Assembly (NCBI GenBank): GCA_029263175.1
Contig: JAJCXZ010000045.1
Span: 34,020-98,019, forward strand
Direction of reading: 5' to 3'
DNA from: Acidimicrobiales bacterium
GTDB taxonomy: Bacteria; Actinomycetota; Acidimicrobiia; Acidimicrobiales; Aldehydirespiratoraceae
Length of the DNA: 64,000 bases
Made by a program: the position numbers and the translations under genes. Position 1 is the stretch's first letter; each line of letters begins with the position of its first letter. Under the pieces are notes generated by a model that saw nothing but the letters and a program-made list of their open reading frames with translations, was not told the origin of the DNA and did not search any database. Below, piece by piece: positions 44,334-52,820 of the stretch.

Positions 44334-44716
44334 CTCGACCGGAGGGACTCGATCGCGGCGATTGCGTCGTCGACACGGTCGGCGGGAACCAACAGATGAT
44401 CGTGGTGGTAGCCGGCGATCACGTTGCAGGAGATTCCCTCGTCGGTGAGGGCAGCCGAGAATGCTGCTGTCAGACCCACGGCTTCGAGGGCGGAGTGCAC
44501 CCGAAGCGTCAGCCACGACGCGATGAAGTCCGGTTCGATCCCGCGGCGTCGGGCCACCTCGATCGAAACGATGGCGCTGATCCCTTCTTCCTCTCGCACC
44601 GTGGCTTCCGCTGTTGCGGCGAGTTCGTCATGTCCGGTCACGAAGCAAAACAGGCCGGGGCGACGTTCGACGGCGATCGTCGCCAGCATCGATGTGAGGT
44701 CGGTGTCTCCCGCCAT
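44252..44716 (-). CDS. ACT-domain protein (DUF2241-like)
   Basis: A protein of about 154 residues with tandem ACT-like halves. MLATIAVERRPGLFCFVTG begins the first, LRVHSALEAVGLTAAFSAALTDEGISCNVIAGYHHDHLLVP is the characteristic second element of DUF2241/ACT_3 proteins, which probably bind an amino acid. The start at 44716 (MAGDTDLTSM) is used; a longer form begins six codons earlier. The last 28 residues overlap the converging flavin-enzyme gene and look like read-out rather than conserved sequence. Confidence 0.82.
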   Translation of the reverse strand: MAGDTDLTSMLATIAVERRPGLFCFVTGHDELAATAEATVREEEGISAIVSIEVARRRGIEPDFIASWLTLRVHSALEAVGLTAAFSAALTDEGISCNVIAGYHHDHLLVPADRVDDAIAAIESLRSSQLDPNTARASATMSCTTSAAEGISES

Positions 44717-44773
44717 CGGATCAGATCCTGCCAAAGTTCATCGGCGCGACCCTACCGACTAGCGTCGATCCGC

Positions 44774-45046
44774 ATGATGGTTCGGGAGAAGGCGCTGGAG
44801 TGCGAGACACATGGGCGGGAAGGCTTCCTCTGCCTCGAGTCATATGTGAGCGTCGAGTGGGTCGACCTGGTCGGCTCCGATGTCCGCTTCCACCACTCGA
44901 AGCTCAACACCAAGTGGAGCGACGGGGGCGAAGAGGTCAAATGGCACCAGGACATCCAGTTCTGGCTGCACATTCCCGCCACCGCTGACTGGTACAAGGG
45001 CACGTACACCTCCATCTTTGCCCATCAGCAGGGCACCGACAGCTAG
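44774..45046 (+). pseudogene. Internal fragment of a phytanoyl-CoA dioxygenase-family gene
   Basis: A 90-codon open frame retaining only the central core of a PhyH-family oxygenase: VDLVGSDVRFHHSKLNTK, then EEVKWHQDIQFWLH with the HxD metal pair. The N-terminal 100 or so residues and the whole C-terminal half, which should supply the second histidine and the arginine, are missing, and the sequence ends in unrelated residues and a TAG. Compare the intact family member at 59868. It is probably a decayed remnant; stable function is unlikely. No frameshifted continuation was found downstream, where another gene begins at 45056. Confidence 0.68.
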
Positions 45047-45055
45047 GAACCGGAA

Positions 45056-45478
45056 ATGTCACTCGAAATGTCAGTCGAAGAACGCGAGGCCTTTCTCGCT
45101 GATCTTCACGTCGGAGTCGTCGGCATCGCCCGCAAGACCAAGGGGCCGCTCACCGTGCCGATCTGGTACGACTACGAACCGGGCGGCGATGTCTGGATGG
45201 TCTTGAGTTCGACCTCGCTCAAGGGAAAGCTCCTCACCAAGACCGATCGCATCAGCCTTTGCGCACAGTCCGAGCAGCCGCCGTACTCCTACGTTTCGAT
45301 CGAGGGCCCGTTCCGGATCACTCGACGGGCCGACGAGCAGCTCCTGCACATGGCCACCCGCTATCTCGGCGAAGAACTCGGTCGGCAATACGCCGCAGCA
45401 TCAGAAGGCGGCGACGACAGCGTCGTGGTCTCCATCACCCCGGAGACCTGGTACACCGTCGACTACAACAAGCGTTGA
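45056..45478 (+). CDS. FDOR/PPOX-class flavin or F420-binding protein
   Basis: A 140-residue split-barrel protein of the pyridoxamine phosphate oxidase-like superfamily, in the actinobacterial flavin/deazaflavin oxidoreductase group. VGVVGIARKTKGPLTVPIWYDYEPGGDVWM and SSTSLKGKLLTKTDRISLCAQSE are the two conserved strands that bind the cofactor phosphate. Given the several F420 enzymes in this window, F420 is a reasonable cofactor, but FMN or haem cannot be excluded. It starts 9 bp after the PhyH remnant and precedes a PhnA-like gene. Confidence 0.82.
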   Translation: MSLEMSVEEREAFLADLHVGVVGIARKTKGPLTVPIWYDYEPGGDVWMVLSSTSLKGKLLTKTDRISLCAQSEQPPYSYVSIEGPFRITRRADEQLLHMATRYLGEELGRQYAAASEGGDDSVVVSITPETWYTVDYNKR

Positions 45479-45522
45479 GCCGGGTCGCACCGCCTCGTCG
45501 CTGCAGCCGGTAGACACAGTTC

Positions 45523-45849
45523 ATGGCTGACGCTCCCAACTGCCCGATCTGCACGATGCCCGATCCCCTCGTTTCGGACGACGGGTTCGAATGCGCCATC
45601 TGTGGTCACGAATGGCTCGCCGAGCTCGGCGACGGGATCGGAGAAGTCCTCGATGCGAACGGCAATGTCCTCGCCGATGGCGACGATGTCACCGTCATCA
45701 AGGACCTGAAGCTCGACGGCAAATCAGGCGGGGTGAAGGCCGGCGCAAAGATGAAAGGCATCCGCCTTGTTGCTGGCGATCACCCGATTGACGGCAAGAT
45801 CAACGGGCGGGCCATCGTGATCCGGGCGGAGTTTGTCAAAAAGGCCTGA
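45523..45849 (+). CDS. PhnA/YjdM-like zinc-ribbon protein
   Basis: A 108-residue protein of the PhnA (YjdM) family. The N-terminal zinc ribbon uses CPIC and CAIC (Cys at 9, 12, 28 and 31 approximately), and the C-terminal SH3-like domain reads DGDDVTVIKDLKLDGKSGGVKAGAKMKGIRLV. Despite its name, E. coli PhnA is not needed for phosphonate use, and its biochemical role is unsettled; no phosphonate genes occur here. Its 3' end overlaps the TTG start of a DNA polymerase gene by 17 bp. Confidence 0.93.
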   Translation: MADAPNCPICTMPDPLVSDDGFECAICGHEWLAELGDGIGEVLDANGNVLADGDDVTVIKDLKLDGKSGGVKAGAKMKGIRLVAGDHPIDGKINGRAIVIRAEFVKKA

Positions 45850-47539
45850 CGTCCAGCGAGGCGACAACATCGCCATCGCCCTCCAACCAGAGGTTGGAAT
45901 CGGCTTTGCCCACGCCGACAACCAGTGGTTCGAAGAGACCCCAGACCCGCTCGGCTCGTTGGCCGAGCTGAACGAACTGTGGTCCCCTCGCTGGGTCTGG
46001 TGGGATCGCTTCACCGCCGGCCAAGTCGCCGGGGCAGGAGTGCCCATCGATCGCTGCTGGGACGTGGCCACCGTCCATCGTCTCCTTTTTGGCGGCTGGA
46101 AGACCTCGCTCGGCGAGATCTGGGCGTCCCTTCTCAGCCTTCCGCTGGACTCGCTCCCCCGCATGGGCCAGCTCGGGCTGCTCGACATGCCGGAGGACGA
46201 TGGCGATCGAAACCAACCGATCCAGCCGGACGGCCACCTCCGTCCGGAGTGGGTCAGCGGCGAGTCCCATGTCTGTGGCGAACACCTCGTGGCATGGGCG
46301 GCTCTGGCCCTTCGGGCGATGAAGCTGCAGGAGCCACTGCTCGACAGACTGCCTGACCCCGGCCGAGCCCGCTCGACCGCCCGCTCGGAATCGGCGGCCG
46401 AACTCCTTTGCGCCGAGATGGCCACTGAGGGGCTGCCGATCAACGAGGCAAAGGCACTGGAACTGATCGCCGAGATCACCGGCCCCCGAGCCACGTCGGC
46501 AATCGAAGACGACCGAATTCGCGAGGAGCGTGATGAGGCGGTTCTTGTCCACCTCACGCCGCGCCAACCCGTGAACCTGCGCAACCCGGCGGAGGTCAAG
46601 GCGATGCTGCGCCGACAAGGCCATGACCTCCCCGATACTCGAGCATGGAGGCTGGAACAGCTGAGCGATTCCGATCCGCTGATCGCAGCTTTGCTGAAGT
46701 GGCGCAGAGCCGAGCGGATCGCCACCACCTATGGCTACGGATGGATCGACGAGCACGTGCGAAACGGCCGGCTCCGCGGCGGCTGGTCGAGTTCCGATGG
46801 CGCCGCGGGCCGCATGACGGCGTCGGCCGGTCTGCACAATTTGCCCGCCGCCATGCGTTCGATCGTCGAGGCCGAGGAGGGCCATGTCTTCGTACGCGCC
46901 GACCTCGGACAGATCGAACCCCGTGTGCTCGCCGCGGTCTCGGGCGACCAGGCGTTGATCGCCGCCACCCAGGGAGACGACTTGTATGAGCCGATCGCCA
47001 CCCGGCTCGGTGTGACACGCGACATCGCCAAGGTCGCGGTTCTCGGCGCCATGTACGGCGCGACGACTGGCGAATCCGCTCACGCACTGGCAGGGCTGAA
47101 CAAGAACTACCCGGTCGCCATGGGTCTCCTCGAGGAAGCAGCAGAGTCCGGCCGCAAGAATCGCGACGTCTTCACCAGCGGTGGGCGTCGCGTGCGCATG
47201 TGGAGCAACAACCCCGGGGATGGCGATCTCGATCGGGCCGTCGCTGCCGGCGCTGCCCGAGGCCGCTACGCCCGCAACGCGATCGTCCAGGGCGCGGCCG
47301 CCGAGTTCTTCAAGGTCTGGGCGATCACCGTGCGGCGGCGGGGCCGATCACTTCGTGCCGAGGTTGTCCTCTGCCTCCATGACGAGCTGCTGGTCCACGT
47401 CCCGGAGGAGAATGCAGCCGAGACCGCCACGCTCGTACTCGATGCGATCGGCGAGGCCGCCCACTTCTGGTCGCCAGACCCCACCGTTCGCTTCTCCGCC
47501 GATGTGAGCATCGTCAAGCGTTGGTCCGAGGCGAAGTAG
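45833..47539 (+). CDS. Family A DNA polymerase-like protein (PolA paralogue without 5' nuclease)
   Basis: A 568-residue family A polymerase resembling the actinobacterial bifunctional 3'-5' exonuclease/polymerase group. In the polymerase half, motif A is RADLGQIEPRVLAAVSGD, motif B has RDIAKVAVLGAMYGATTG and motif C is LCLHDELLVHVP. The N-terminal half is an exonuclease-like region lacking an obvious complete set of acidic residues, and the 5' nuclease domain of PolA is absent. It is shorter than housekeeping PolA (about 900). The TTG at 45833 is the only start available in frame. A repair or translesion role is likely; that is inference. No SOS box was noticed upstream. Confidence 0.87.
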   Translation: MSKRPDVQRGDNIAIALQPEVGIGFAHADNQWFEETPDPLGSLAELNELWSPRWVWWDRFTAGQVAGAGVPIDRCWDVATVHRLLFGGWKTSLGEIWASLLSLPLDSLPRMGQLGLLDMPEDDGDRNQPIQPDGHLRPEWVSGESHVCGEHLVAWAALALRAMKLQEPLLDRLPDPGRARSTARSESAAELLCAEMATEGLPINEAKALELIAEITGPRATSAIEDDRIREERDEAVLVHLTPRQPVNLRNPAEVKAMLRRQGHDLPDTRAWRLEQLSDSDPLIAALLKWRRAERIATTYGYGWIDEHVRNGRLRGGWSSSDGAAGRMTASAGLHNLPAAMRSIVEAEEGHVFVRADLGQIEPRVLAAVSGDQALIAATQGDDLYEPIATRLGVTRDIAKVAVLGAMYGATTGESAHALAGLNKNYPVAMGLLEEAAESGRKNRDVFTSGGRRVRMWSNNPGDGDLDRAVAAGAARGRYARNAIVQGAAAEFFKVWAITVRRRGRSLRAEVVLCLHDELLVHVPEENAAETATLVLDAIGEAAHFWSPDPTVRFSADVSIVKRWSEAK

Positions 47540-47568
47540 CCCCGACGTCGAGGTGGCAGCCCTGACGA

Positions 47569-48606
47569 TCAGGCGACTCGGACTTCGAGCGCTTCGAAGT
47601 CCGAGTCGATGTCCGTGAGGGAATAGGTGTCGTGCGGTGCAAGCGTGACGGCGTCGCCCGCCTCCACCGCGTGGACCTTGTCGTTGCGATGAAGCGTGGC
47701 GCGACCGGCGCGGATGAACCAGAACAGGAACTCGTGGTCGGGCACATGAGGGGGCAATCCGGCGCCCGGCTCAGCACGCACGAGGCCTACGTCAGCCAGC
47801 CCATCGGTGGCAGTGTCGATCCCGAAGCCGGTGTAGGAGAATCCCTCGAACCGCCAGGGTTGGGCAACGGCGCGGCTCGCTCGATGCCAGACGAAGCGTT
47901 GGCCCCCGAAGTCACGCACTGGATCAACTGACTGGGTGGGGAGGGAGAGATCATGGTCGCGGAACGTGTCGTGTACCGCGGGCGATCCGATCTCCACGAC
48001 CTCGAACTCGTCTGAGGTCTCCAGAACCCGATGACGGATATGGGGTGGCTGAAGGACGCAATCCCCTGCCTCGAAACGAAACGGTGGCCCCTGATCCTCG
48101 TAGACGAGGTCGGCCCACCCCGAATGGCAGAAGATCATCTGGAATCGGATCCGGTGATGATGCACATAGTCCGCCACGGGCCCACCCTCGGGAATGCTGA
48201 TGTGGCTGGCGATGTAGCGGCCGCCCTGTCGTTGCGGGATGAGGTCGCGATACTGCATACCGGCGCGGCCTGAGCCGAAAGCGGCATCTGCGGACCGGTC
48301 GTGCACGAAGGTCGGATCATTCTCGGGAATCTCGAGCGGCTCATTGCGAAGAACAAACTCCACGATCGTGCCGTTGGGGGCAACGACCGTCGATCGGAAG
48401 GGCAGCTCGGCGACCGGGATCCGGAGGCCGCTGGTTCCTGCGCCTCGTGAGCGGTCAAGGCGCACCGAGATACCGTGTCCTTCGAGCACCGCGACCGATG
48501 GGTCGTCGGCGGGCCGCAACATGACCAGCCGGAAGCCCACCGTGGCGAACCACTCGACGGTCTCCTCGAGATCCTCACAGCCGATCACGAACTGGGACGT
48601 TGTCAT
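47569..48606 (-). CDS. VOC-like domain fused to a two-cupin protein
   Basis: A 345-residue protein in which an N-terminal glyoxalase/VOC half (FVIGCEDLEETVEWFATVGFRLVML, to VEFVLRNEP near residue 90) precedes a bicupin. The first cupin has YVHHHRIRFQMIFCHSGWADLVYEDQ and DCVLQPPHIRHRVLE; the second has GAGLPPHVPDHEFLFWFIRAGRATLHR and AVEAGDAVTLAPHDTYSL. Histidine clusters suggest metal binding in at least the first cupin. Similar bicupins are dioxygenases or sugar isomerases; the fusion to a VOC domain is uncommon in my experience. Next gene on the same strand is a solitary permease. Confidence 0.82.
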   Translation of the reverse strand: MTTSQFVIGCEDLEETVEWFATVGFRLVMLRPADDPSVAVLEGHGISVRLDRSRGAGTSGLRIPVAELPFRSTVVAPNGTIVEFVLRNEPLEIPENDPTFVHDRSADAAFGSGRAGMQYRDLIPQRQGGRYIASHISIPEGGPVADYVHHHRIRFQMIFCHSGWADLVYEDQGPPFRFEAGDCVLQPPHIRHRVLETSDEFEVVEIGSPAVHDTFRDHDLSLPTQSVDPVRDFGGQRFVWHRASRAVAQPWRFEGFSYTGFGIDTATDGLADVGLVRAEPGAGLPPHVPDHEFLFWFIRAGRATLHRNDKVHAVEAGDAVTLAPHDTYSLTDIDSDFEALEVRVA

Positions 48607-48615
48607 GACAATTCC

Positions 48616-49605
48616 TTACGCCTTTGAGATGCGCGGGTCGAGTGCCCGCATCAAGATGTCGACCATTGTGTTGAGGGTGACGAACACCACGACCAGGTAC
48701 GTGGTGAGCGCGAGGATCAGATTGAGGTCGCGGTTGATCGTCGATTCGAAAAACAGCTGCCCCAGACCGCCGATACCGAAGATCAGTTCGACGACGACCG
48801 CACCCGAAAGCATCGAACCGATGTTGAGACCCACGATGTTGAGTAGGCCGAGAGAGGCGGGACGAAGCGCATGGCGAAAGAGCACAAACCGGGAGCTGAG
48901 GCCCTTGCTCACAGCGCTGACGATGTAGTCCTCCTCCAGCACCCGGAGAACATCCGCTCGCACGATCCGGGCGACGGCGCCGAATTCGGCCAGTACGAGA
49001 GCAGCGACCGGCAGCGCCAGATGGCGTAAGTGGTCGGTTGGCGAGTTGGTTGGCCGTACCCAACTGGCTGCCGGCAACCAACGAAGCTCGAGGGCGAAGA
49101 ACCAGATCAGAAAAAGCGGTGTCACGAAAACCGGAACCGATTGTGAGAAGCCGAGCGCCGCATCGACGATCTGACCGGCCGGCCGCCGCGACCACGCCGC
49201 CGCCAGCAGGCCCATCGGCACGCCGACCAGAATCGTCGCGAAGACACCAACGAGCATGAGTTCGCCCGAAATGGGCAAGCGTGGCTGGATGAGTTCCCAC
49301 ACCGGAGTGCCGGCCCGCAAGGAGAACCCGAAGTCACCTTGGAGAACGTCGAGCATCCAGCTGAACCAGCGATGGATCACATTTTGGTCGAGGTGGAAGA
49401 TGTCGACGATGGCTTGGTCTCGTTCGGAGTCCGGCCGCGGGCCCGATGGGAAGACCACCGCTCGAAACCCTCCCGGGATCGAGAGGTCGATCAGCAGGAA
49501 GACGGCGAGGCTTGCGCCCGCGATCGTTCCGGCAAGTCGGAGAACGTACCGCGCAATCTCTTTCGCCACATTCAAGATTGACCCTGCTCGAATGAGCTTT
49601 GGCAC
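48616..49605 (-). CDS. Orphan DppB/OppB-type ABC transporter permease
   Basis: A 329-residue inner-membrane permease with six hydrophobic segments. The cytoplasmic EAA-type loop reads VLRVLEEDYIVSAVSKGLSSRFVLFRHALRPASL, and LSGAVVVELIFGIGGLGQLFFEST is the typical DppB C-terminal signature. It belongs with a DppC-like partner, one or two ATPases and a substrate-binding protein for oligopeptides or nickel. None of these is nearby: a cupin gene follows it and a diverging nitroreductase gene precedes it. The operon has probably been split or degraded, or the partners lie elsewhere. Confidence 0.9.
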   Translation of the reverse strand: MPKLIRAGSILNVAKEIARYVLRLAGTIAGASLAVFLLIDLSIPGGFRAVVFPSGPRPDSERDQAIVDIFHLDQNVIHRWFSWMLDVLQGDFGFSLRAGTPVWELIQPRLPISGELMLVGVFATILVGVPMGLLAAAWSRRPAGQIVDAALGFSQSVPVFVTPLFLIWFFALELRWLPAASWVRPTNSPTDHLRHLALPVAALVLAEFGAVARIVRADVLRVLEEDYIVSAVSKGLSSRFVLFRHALRPASLGLLNIVGLNIGSMLSGAVVVELIFGIGGLGQLFFESTINRDLNLILALTTYLVVVFVTLNTMVDILMRALDPRISKA

Positions 49606-49683
49606 CAGCCCCTCCCCTGCGTTGATTCTCGCGCAGTCTGCTAGGTCTTATGCAGTTGGATACGCAGGACCAAGGGGCGCCCA

Positions 49684-50346
49684 GTGACAACCGATCTCTA
49701 CGAAGCCATGAGCACGCTGCGAGCGGTCCGCCGGTTGCGCCCTGATCCCATTCCCGAGGACGTGTTGGCTCGTGTGCTTCAGGCTGCCTGCTGGGCGCCG
49801 ACAGGCGGCAATCAGCAGCCATGGAAGGTCGTTGTCGTCACCGATCCCGACTTGAAGGCCGGTTTGCAGGAGATCTACCGGCCGGAGTGGCAGCGCTACG
49901 AAAAGGGCTTTCTGGCCCGGCTCGAAGGTCAGCCCGACGAGGTGGTCGAGCCGTGGAGGCGGGTGGCAAGAGCCGGCGACTATCTCGCCGATCATCTTCA
50001 TGAGGCCCCGGCGATCCTCATGTTCTGTGCCAACCCCGCGGCGATGGCAATCACCGACGCAAAGCTCGATCGCGTGAGCATGGTCGGTGGCGGATCGGTC
50101 TACCCGGCCGTGCAAAACGCGATGCTCGCATGCGTTGTCGAAGGCCTGGGGTGCACTCTCACCACCCTGCATTGTCTTCGCGAGGACAAAGTCAAGGAGC
50201 TGCTCAACATCCCCGGTTCCTGGGCGACCGTGGGCCTCGTGCCCATCGGCTACCCCGTGGGTCGCGGCAACGGGCCGATCACGCGCAAGGGTGCCGACGT
50301 GATGGCTGCCAGGGACACGTTCGACACGCCGTGGGGCCGAGGATGA
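49684..50346 (+). CDS. Nitroreductase-family FMN protein, partner of a monooxygenase
   Basis: A 220-residue nitroreductase-family protein with a complete N terminus: YEAMSTLRAVRRLRPDPIPEDVL holds the FMN-phosphate arginines, CWAPTGGNQQPWKVVVV the FMN-binding serine/asparagine region, and GCTLTTLHCLREDKVKELLNIPG the C-terminal element. A GTG start begins 4 bp after the CC/AG of a short leader. Its stop overlaps the ATG of an acyl-CoA dehydrogenase-like flavoprotein (ATGA), so the two are translated together; the nitroreductase may supply reduced flavin. Confidence 0.92.
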   Translation: MTTDLYEAMSTLRAVRRLRPDPIPEDVLARVLQAACWAPTGGNQQPWKVVVVTDPDLKAGLQEIYRPEWQRYEKGFLARLEGQPDEVVEPWRRVARAGDYLADHLHEAPAILMFCANPAAMAITDAKLDRVSMVGGGSVYPAVQNAMLACVVEGLGCTLTTLHCLREDKVKELLNIPGSWATVGLVPIGYPVGRGNGPITRKGADVMAARDTFDTPWGRG

Positions 50347-51512
50347 ATCACGGAGCTGCGATCGAGTGGGCGGAGCGCATGGTCGAGTCGCTTCGGGGCC
50401 GCGCCGTCGAGACGGAGACGCTGAGACAACTTCCTGACACAACCATCACCGAGGCGCTCGAAGCAGACGTGTTCAAGATGCTGGTCCCCCAAAGCCTCGG
50501 CGGCCACGGTCTCGATCTGCGCACTGTCGCCCAGGTCACGCGGATCTTGGCCCACGGATGCATGTCCTCCGCCTGGACGATCTCCTTTCTTACCCTGCAC
50601 AACTGGTTCATCGCCCGCGGCCCGCGCGGACTGCAGGAAGCCGTCTTCGCCGAGCGACCCTTCGCCCTGATCCCCTGTCCGCTGGCACCGACCGGCCACG
50701 CAGATCCGATCGAGGGCGGCTATGTGCTCAATGGCCGATGGCAGTGGGCCACAGGCGTTCAACACGGCGATTGGGTCATGGTCAACTCACTGATCGAACG
50801 CGAAGGCGCCGTGCCCGAGGGCCGTTTCTGCCTGGTGCCGATCGATGAGGTCGAGATAGTCGACACCTGGCACACCTCGGGGATGCGAGGGACTGGCAGC
50901 AACGATGTGGTGGTGACCGATGTGTTCGTCCCTGAGGTCCACACGGTCGCGATGGCCGACCTCCGTGGCGACAATCCGCCGGGAGCACTGCTGACCGATG
51001 ATCCGTTCGTCGGCTTCCCGTTCACTCCAGTGCTGACCTTGGTGGCGGCGGCTCCCGCGCTGGGAGGAGCCGAAGCCGCGGTCGACCACTACCGGGACTA
51101 CATCAAGGGTCGAGTCCTCCCGTACTCGCCTGGCGATCGGCAGGTCGAACAACCGGCGTCGCAGATCCGGCTTGCGGAAGCGCTCGCCACTGTTCGGGCC
51201 GCTCGGCTGATGTGGGAGGACGCGATCGATCGGGTCACGACCTCGTCCCAATCCGGCGAGATCCTCGGCCCGGTGGACCGTGGCCGCTTGCGACTGGCCT
51301 CGGCCTACGTAGTCCGACAGGCGCTGCATGCCGTCGACATCATCGTCGAGGGGGCGGGCGCCTCCGTGCATTTCATGGACTCGCCGATCGGACGCATCCA
51401 CCGCGACCTCGTCACCCTGAAGGGCCATGTCGTCTACGACTGGGACCGTGCCGCCCAGCTGGCAGGCAAGATCGAAGCCGGCATCGAGCCTGCGCTCACC
51501 GACATGTTGTGA
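50343..51512 (+). CDS. Acyl-CoA dehydrogenase-fold flavin monooxygenase (HsaA/DszC-like)
   Basis: A 389-residue protein of acyl-CoA dehydrogenase fold. VFKMLVPQSLGGHGLDLRTVAQVTRILAHGCMSSAWTISFLTLHN and NGRWQWATGVQHGDWVMV are diagnostic of the two-component flavin monooxygenase branch (HsaA, DszC, p-hydroxyphenylacetate hydroxylase), not of true dehydrogenases. FVPEVHTV and SGMRGTGSNDVVV are further family segments. The ATG at 50343 overlaps the stop of the nitroreductase gene, which may serve as the flavin reductase. Substrate unknown; likely an aromatic or sulfur compound. Confidence 0.85.
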   Translation: MNHGAAIEWAERMVESLRGRAVETETLRQLPDTTITEALEADVFKMLVPQSLGGHGLDLRTVAQVTRILAHGCMSSAWTISFLTLHNWFIARGPRGLQEAVFAERPFALIPCPLAPTGHADPIEGGYVLNGRWQWATGVQHGDWVMVNSLIEREGAVPEGRFCLVPIDEVEIVDTWHTSGMRGTGSNDVVVTDVFVPEVHTVAMADLRGDNPPGALLTDDPFVGFPFTPVLTLVAAAPALGGAEAAVDHYRDYIKGRVLPYSPGDRQVEQPASQIRLAEALATVRAARLMWEDAIDRVTTSSQSGEILGPVDRGRLRLASAYVVRQALHAVDIIVEGAGASVHFMDSPIGRIHRDLVTLKGHVVYDWDRAAQLAGKIEAGIEPALTDML

Positions 51513-51529
51513 GGAGGACGGTGCGGTCC

Positions 51530-51892
51530 TTACAGCGGTTGATCAAACCGCTGGATCTCCACGAGATGACCATCAGGGTCCGTGACAAAGCAGTGGTAGA
51601 GCTCGAAACGTTCGTTCGCGTGCGGCCCGTCCACCTCGAGACCCGCGTTGGTCAAGCGTTCAGCCCAGGTGTCAACCTCGTCGACCACGAGCGTGAGGAT
51701 GACACCGCCAGGTTTCGGCGGACGATGGCTGCAGATACCGAGGTAGGCACCCGCCGTCACTCGATAAATCAGGCATGCACCTTGATCCCTCGCCAGCTCC
51801 AGACCGAGCACGCCTCCATAGAACGCCGCCGACCGCGTCAGATCCTCCCCGTACAGGAACGTGATCTGGGAATCGAAGTCGTACGTGGCCAT
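51530..51892 (-). CDS. Glyoxalase/VOC-domain protein
   Basis: A 120-residue single VOC (glyoxalase/bleomycin resistance) domain: SQITFLYGEDLTRSAAFYGGVLGLELARDQGACLIYRVTAGAYLGICSHRP, then GGVILTLVVDEVDTWAERLTNAGLEVDGP and FVTDPDGHLVEIQRF. The final Glu is a likely metal ligand. It works as a homodimer in related proteins. It lies on the minus strand, converging with the monooxygenase gene and diverging from the formamidase gene. No function can be assigned beyond family. Confidence 0.87.
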   Translation of the reverse strand: MATYDFDSQITFLYGEDLTRSAAFYGGVLGLELARDQGACLIYRVTAGAYLGICSHRPPKPGGVILTLVVDEVDTWAERLTNAGLEVDGPHANERFELYHCFVTDPDGHLVEIQRFDQPL

Positions 51893-51923
51893 GGTTCGAC
51901 GTTACTCAGTCGGGTGCGGTTGA

Positions 51924-52814
51924 ATGAGCGTCATGTCTGACGGGGCATTCAGCGACGAACTCGATTGGCGCACGCTCAGCGATGAAGATCGCGAGCGTGA
52001 ATACTCTCCGAGTTCTTGCGTCGGTGGCAACATTCAGCCCTTCCTGGCGGAGTACATCGCTGCGAGTGAGGCTTCGCGATCCTGGTGCCGGGAACACGGA
52101 CTCGAATTGCAGACCCTGAGCTATGGATCCCTAGCGTCCCAGACCATCGACATCGTGATTCCCGCTACCGAGCCAGCCCCCCTCGTCGTGTTCATACACG
52201 GCGGTTACTGGCAGGAGCTCTCGAAGCGGGAATCGTTCTCGCCGGCTCCCGGCTTCCTCTCCCACGGCATGGCGTTCGCAGCCGTTGACTACACCCTCGC
52301 CCCGTTCGCCACGGTGGAGGAGATCGTGACCGAGTGTCGCCAGGCCATCGCAACGATCCGCAGTCAGGCCAACGGCCTCGGCCTAGATGCCAACCGCATC
52401 GTCGTTGCCGGCAGCTCGGCCGGCGGTCATTTGACCGCCATGGTTTCCCTTGACCCCGACACGTCCTGGCGGCCCGCGGCCATGGTGCTGCTGTCGGGGG
52501 TCTTTGAGCTCGAGCCGCTGATCGGCACCGGCATCAACGACGCCCTCGGGTTCGATTCACTGGCGGCGCACCGGTGCAGCCCGGCCCGCCTCTCGGTCAC
52601 CGGCCCCCCTCCCACTCTCGTGGCCTGGGGCGAACACGAGACCACACAGTTCAAGCGTCAGAGTCTCCTCTTCGCCCAGCTGCTCCGAGCCGCCGGTGGC
52701 GAAACCACCGAGCTCGAAGTGGCGGGACGCAACCACTTCGACATCCTGACGGACCTCGGACTCGAGACGACCGATCTCGGTGCCGTAGTCCTCCGCCTCA
52801 TCGAATCCACATAG
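51924..52814 (+). CDS. Alpha/beta-hydrolase, probable arylformamidase of the kynurenine pathway
   Basis: A 296-residue alpha/beta hydrolase of the type that includes animal-like kynurenine formamidase. FIHGGYWQE is the oxyanion-hole HGGYW motif, VVAGSSAGGHLTAM the nucleophile elbow and VAGRNHFDILTDL carries the catalytic histidine. Bacterial KynB is an unrelated zinc enzyme, so the symbol is withheld. Location 6 bp before a tryptophan 2,3-dioxygenase gene strongly supports hydrolysis of N-formylkynurenine to kynurenine and formate. An ATG at 51933 is an alternative start. Confidence 0.87.
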   Translation: MSVMSDGAFSDELDWRTLSDEDREREYSPSSCVGGNIQPFLAEYIAASEASRSWCREHGLELQTLSYGSLASQTIDIVIPATEPAPLVVFIHGGYWQELSKRESFSPAPGFLSHGMAFAAVDYTLAPFATVEEIVTECRQAIATIRSQANGLGLDANRIVVAGSSAGGHLTAMVSLDPDTSWRPAAMVLLSGVFELEPLIGTGINDALGFDSLAAHRCSPARLSVTGPPPTLVAWGEHETTQFKRQSLLFAQLLRAAGGETTELEVAGRNHFDILTDLGLETTDLGAVVLRLIEST

Positions 52815-52820
52815 GAACCA

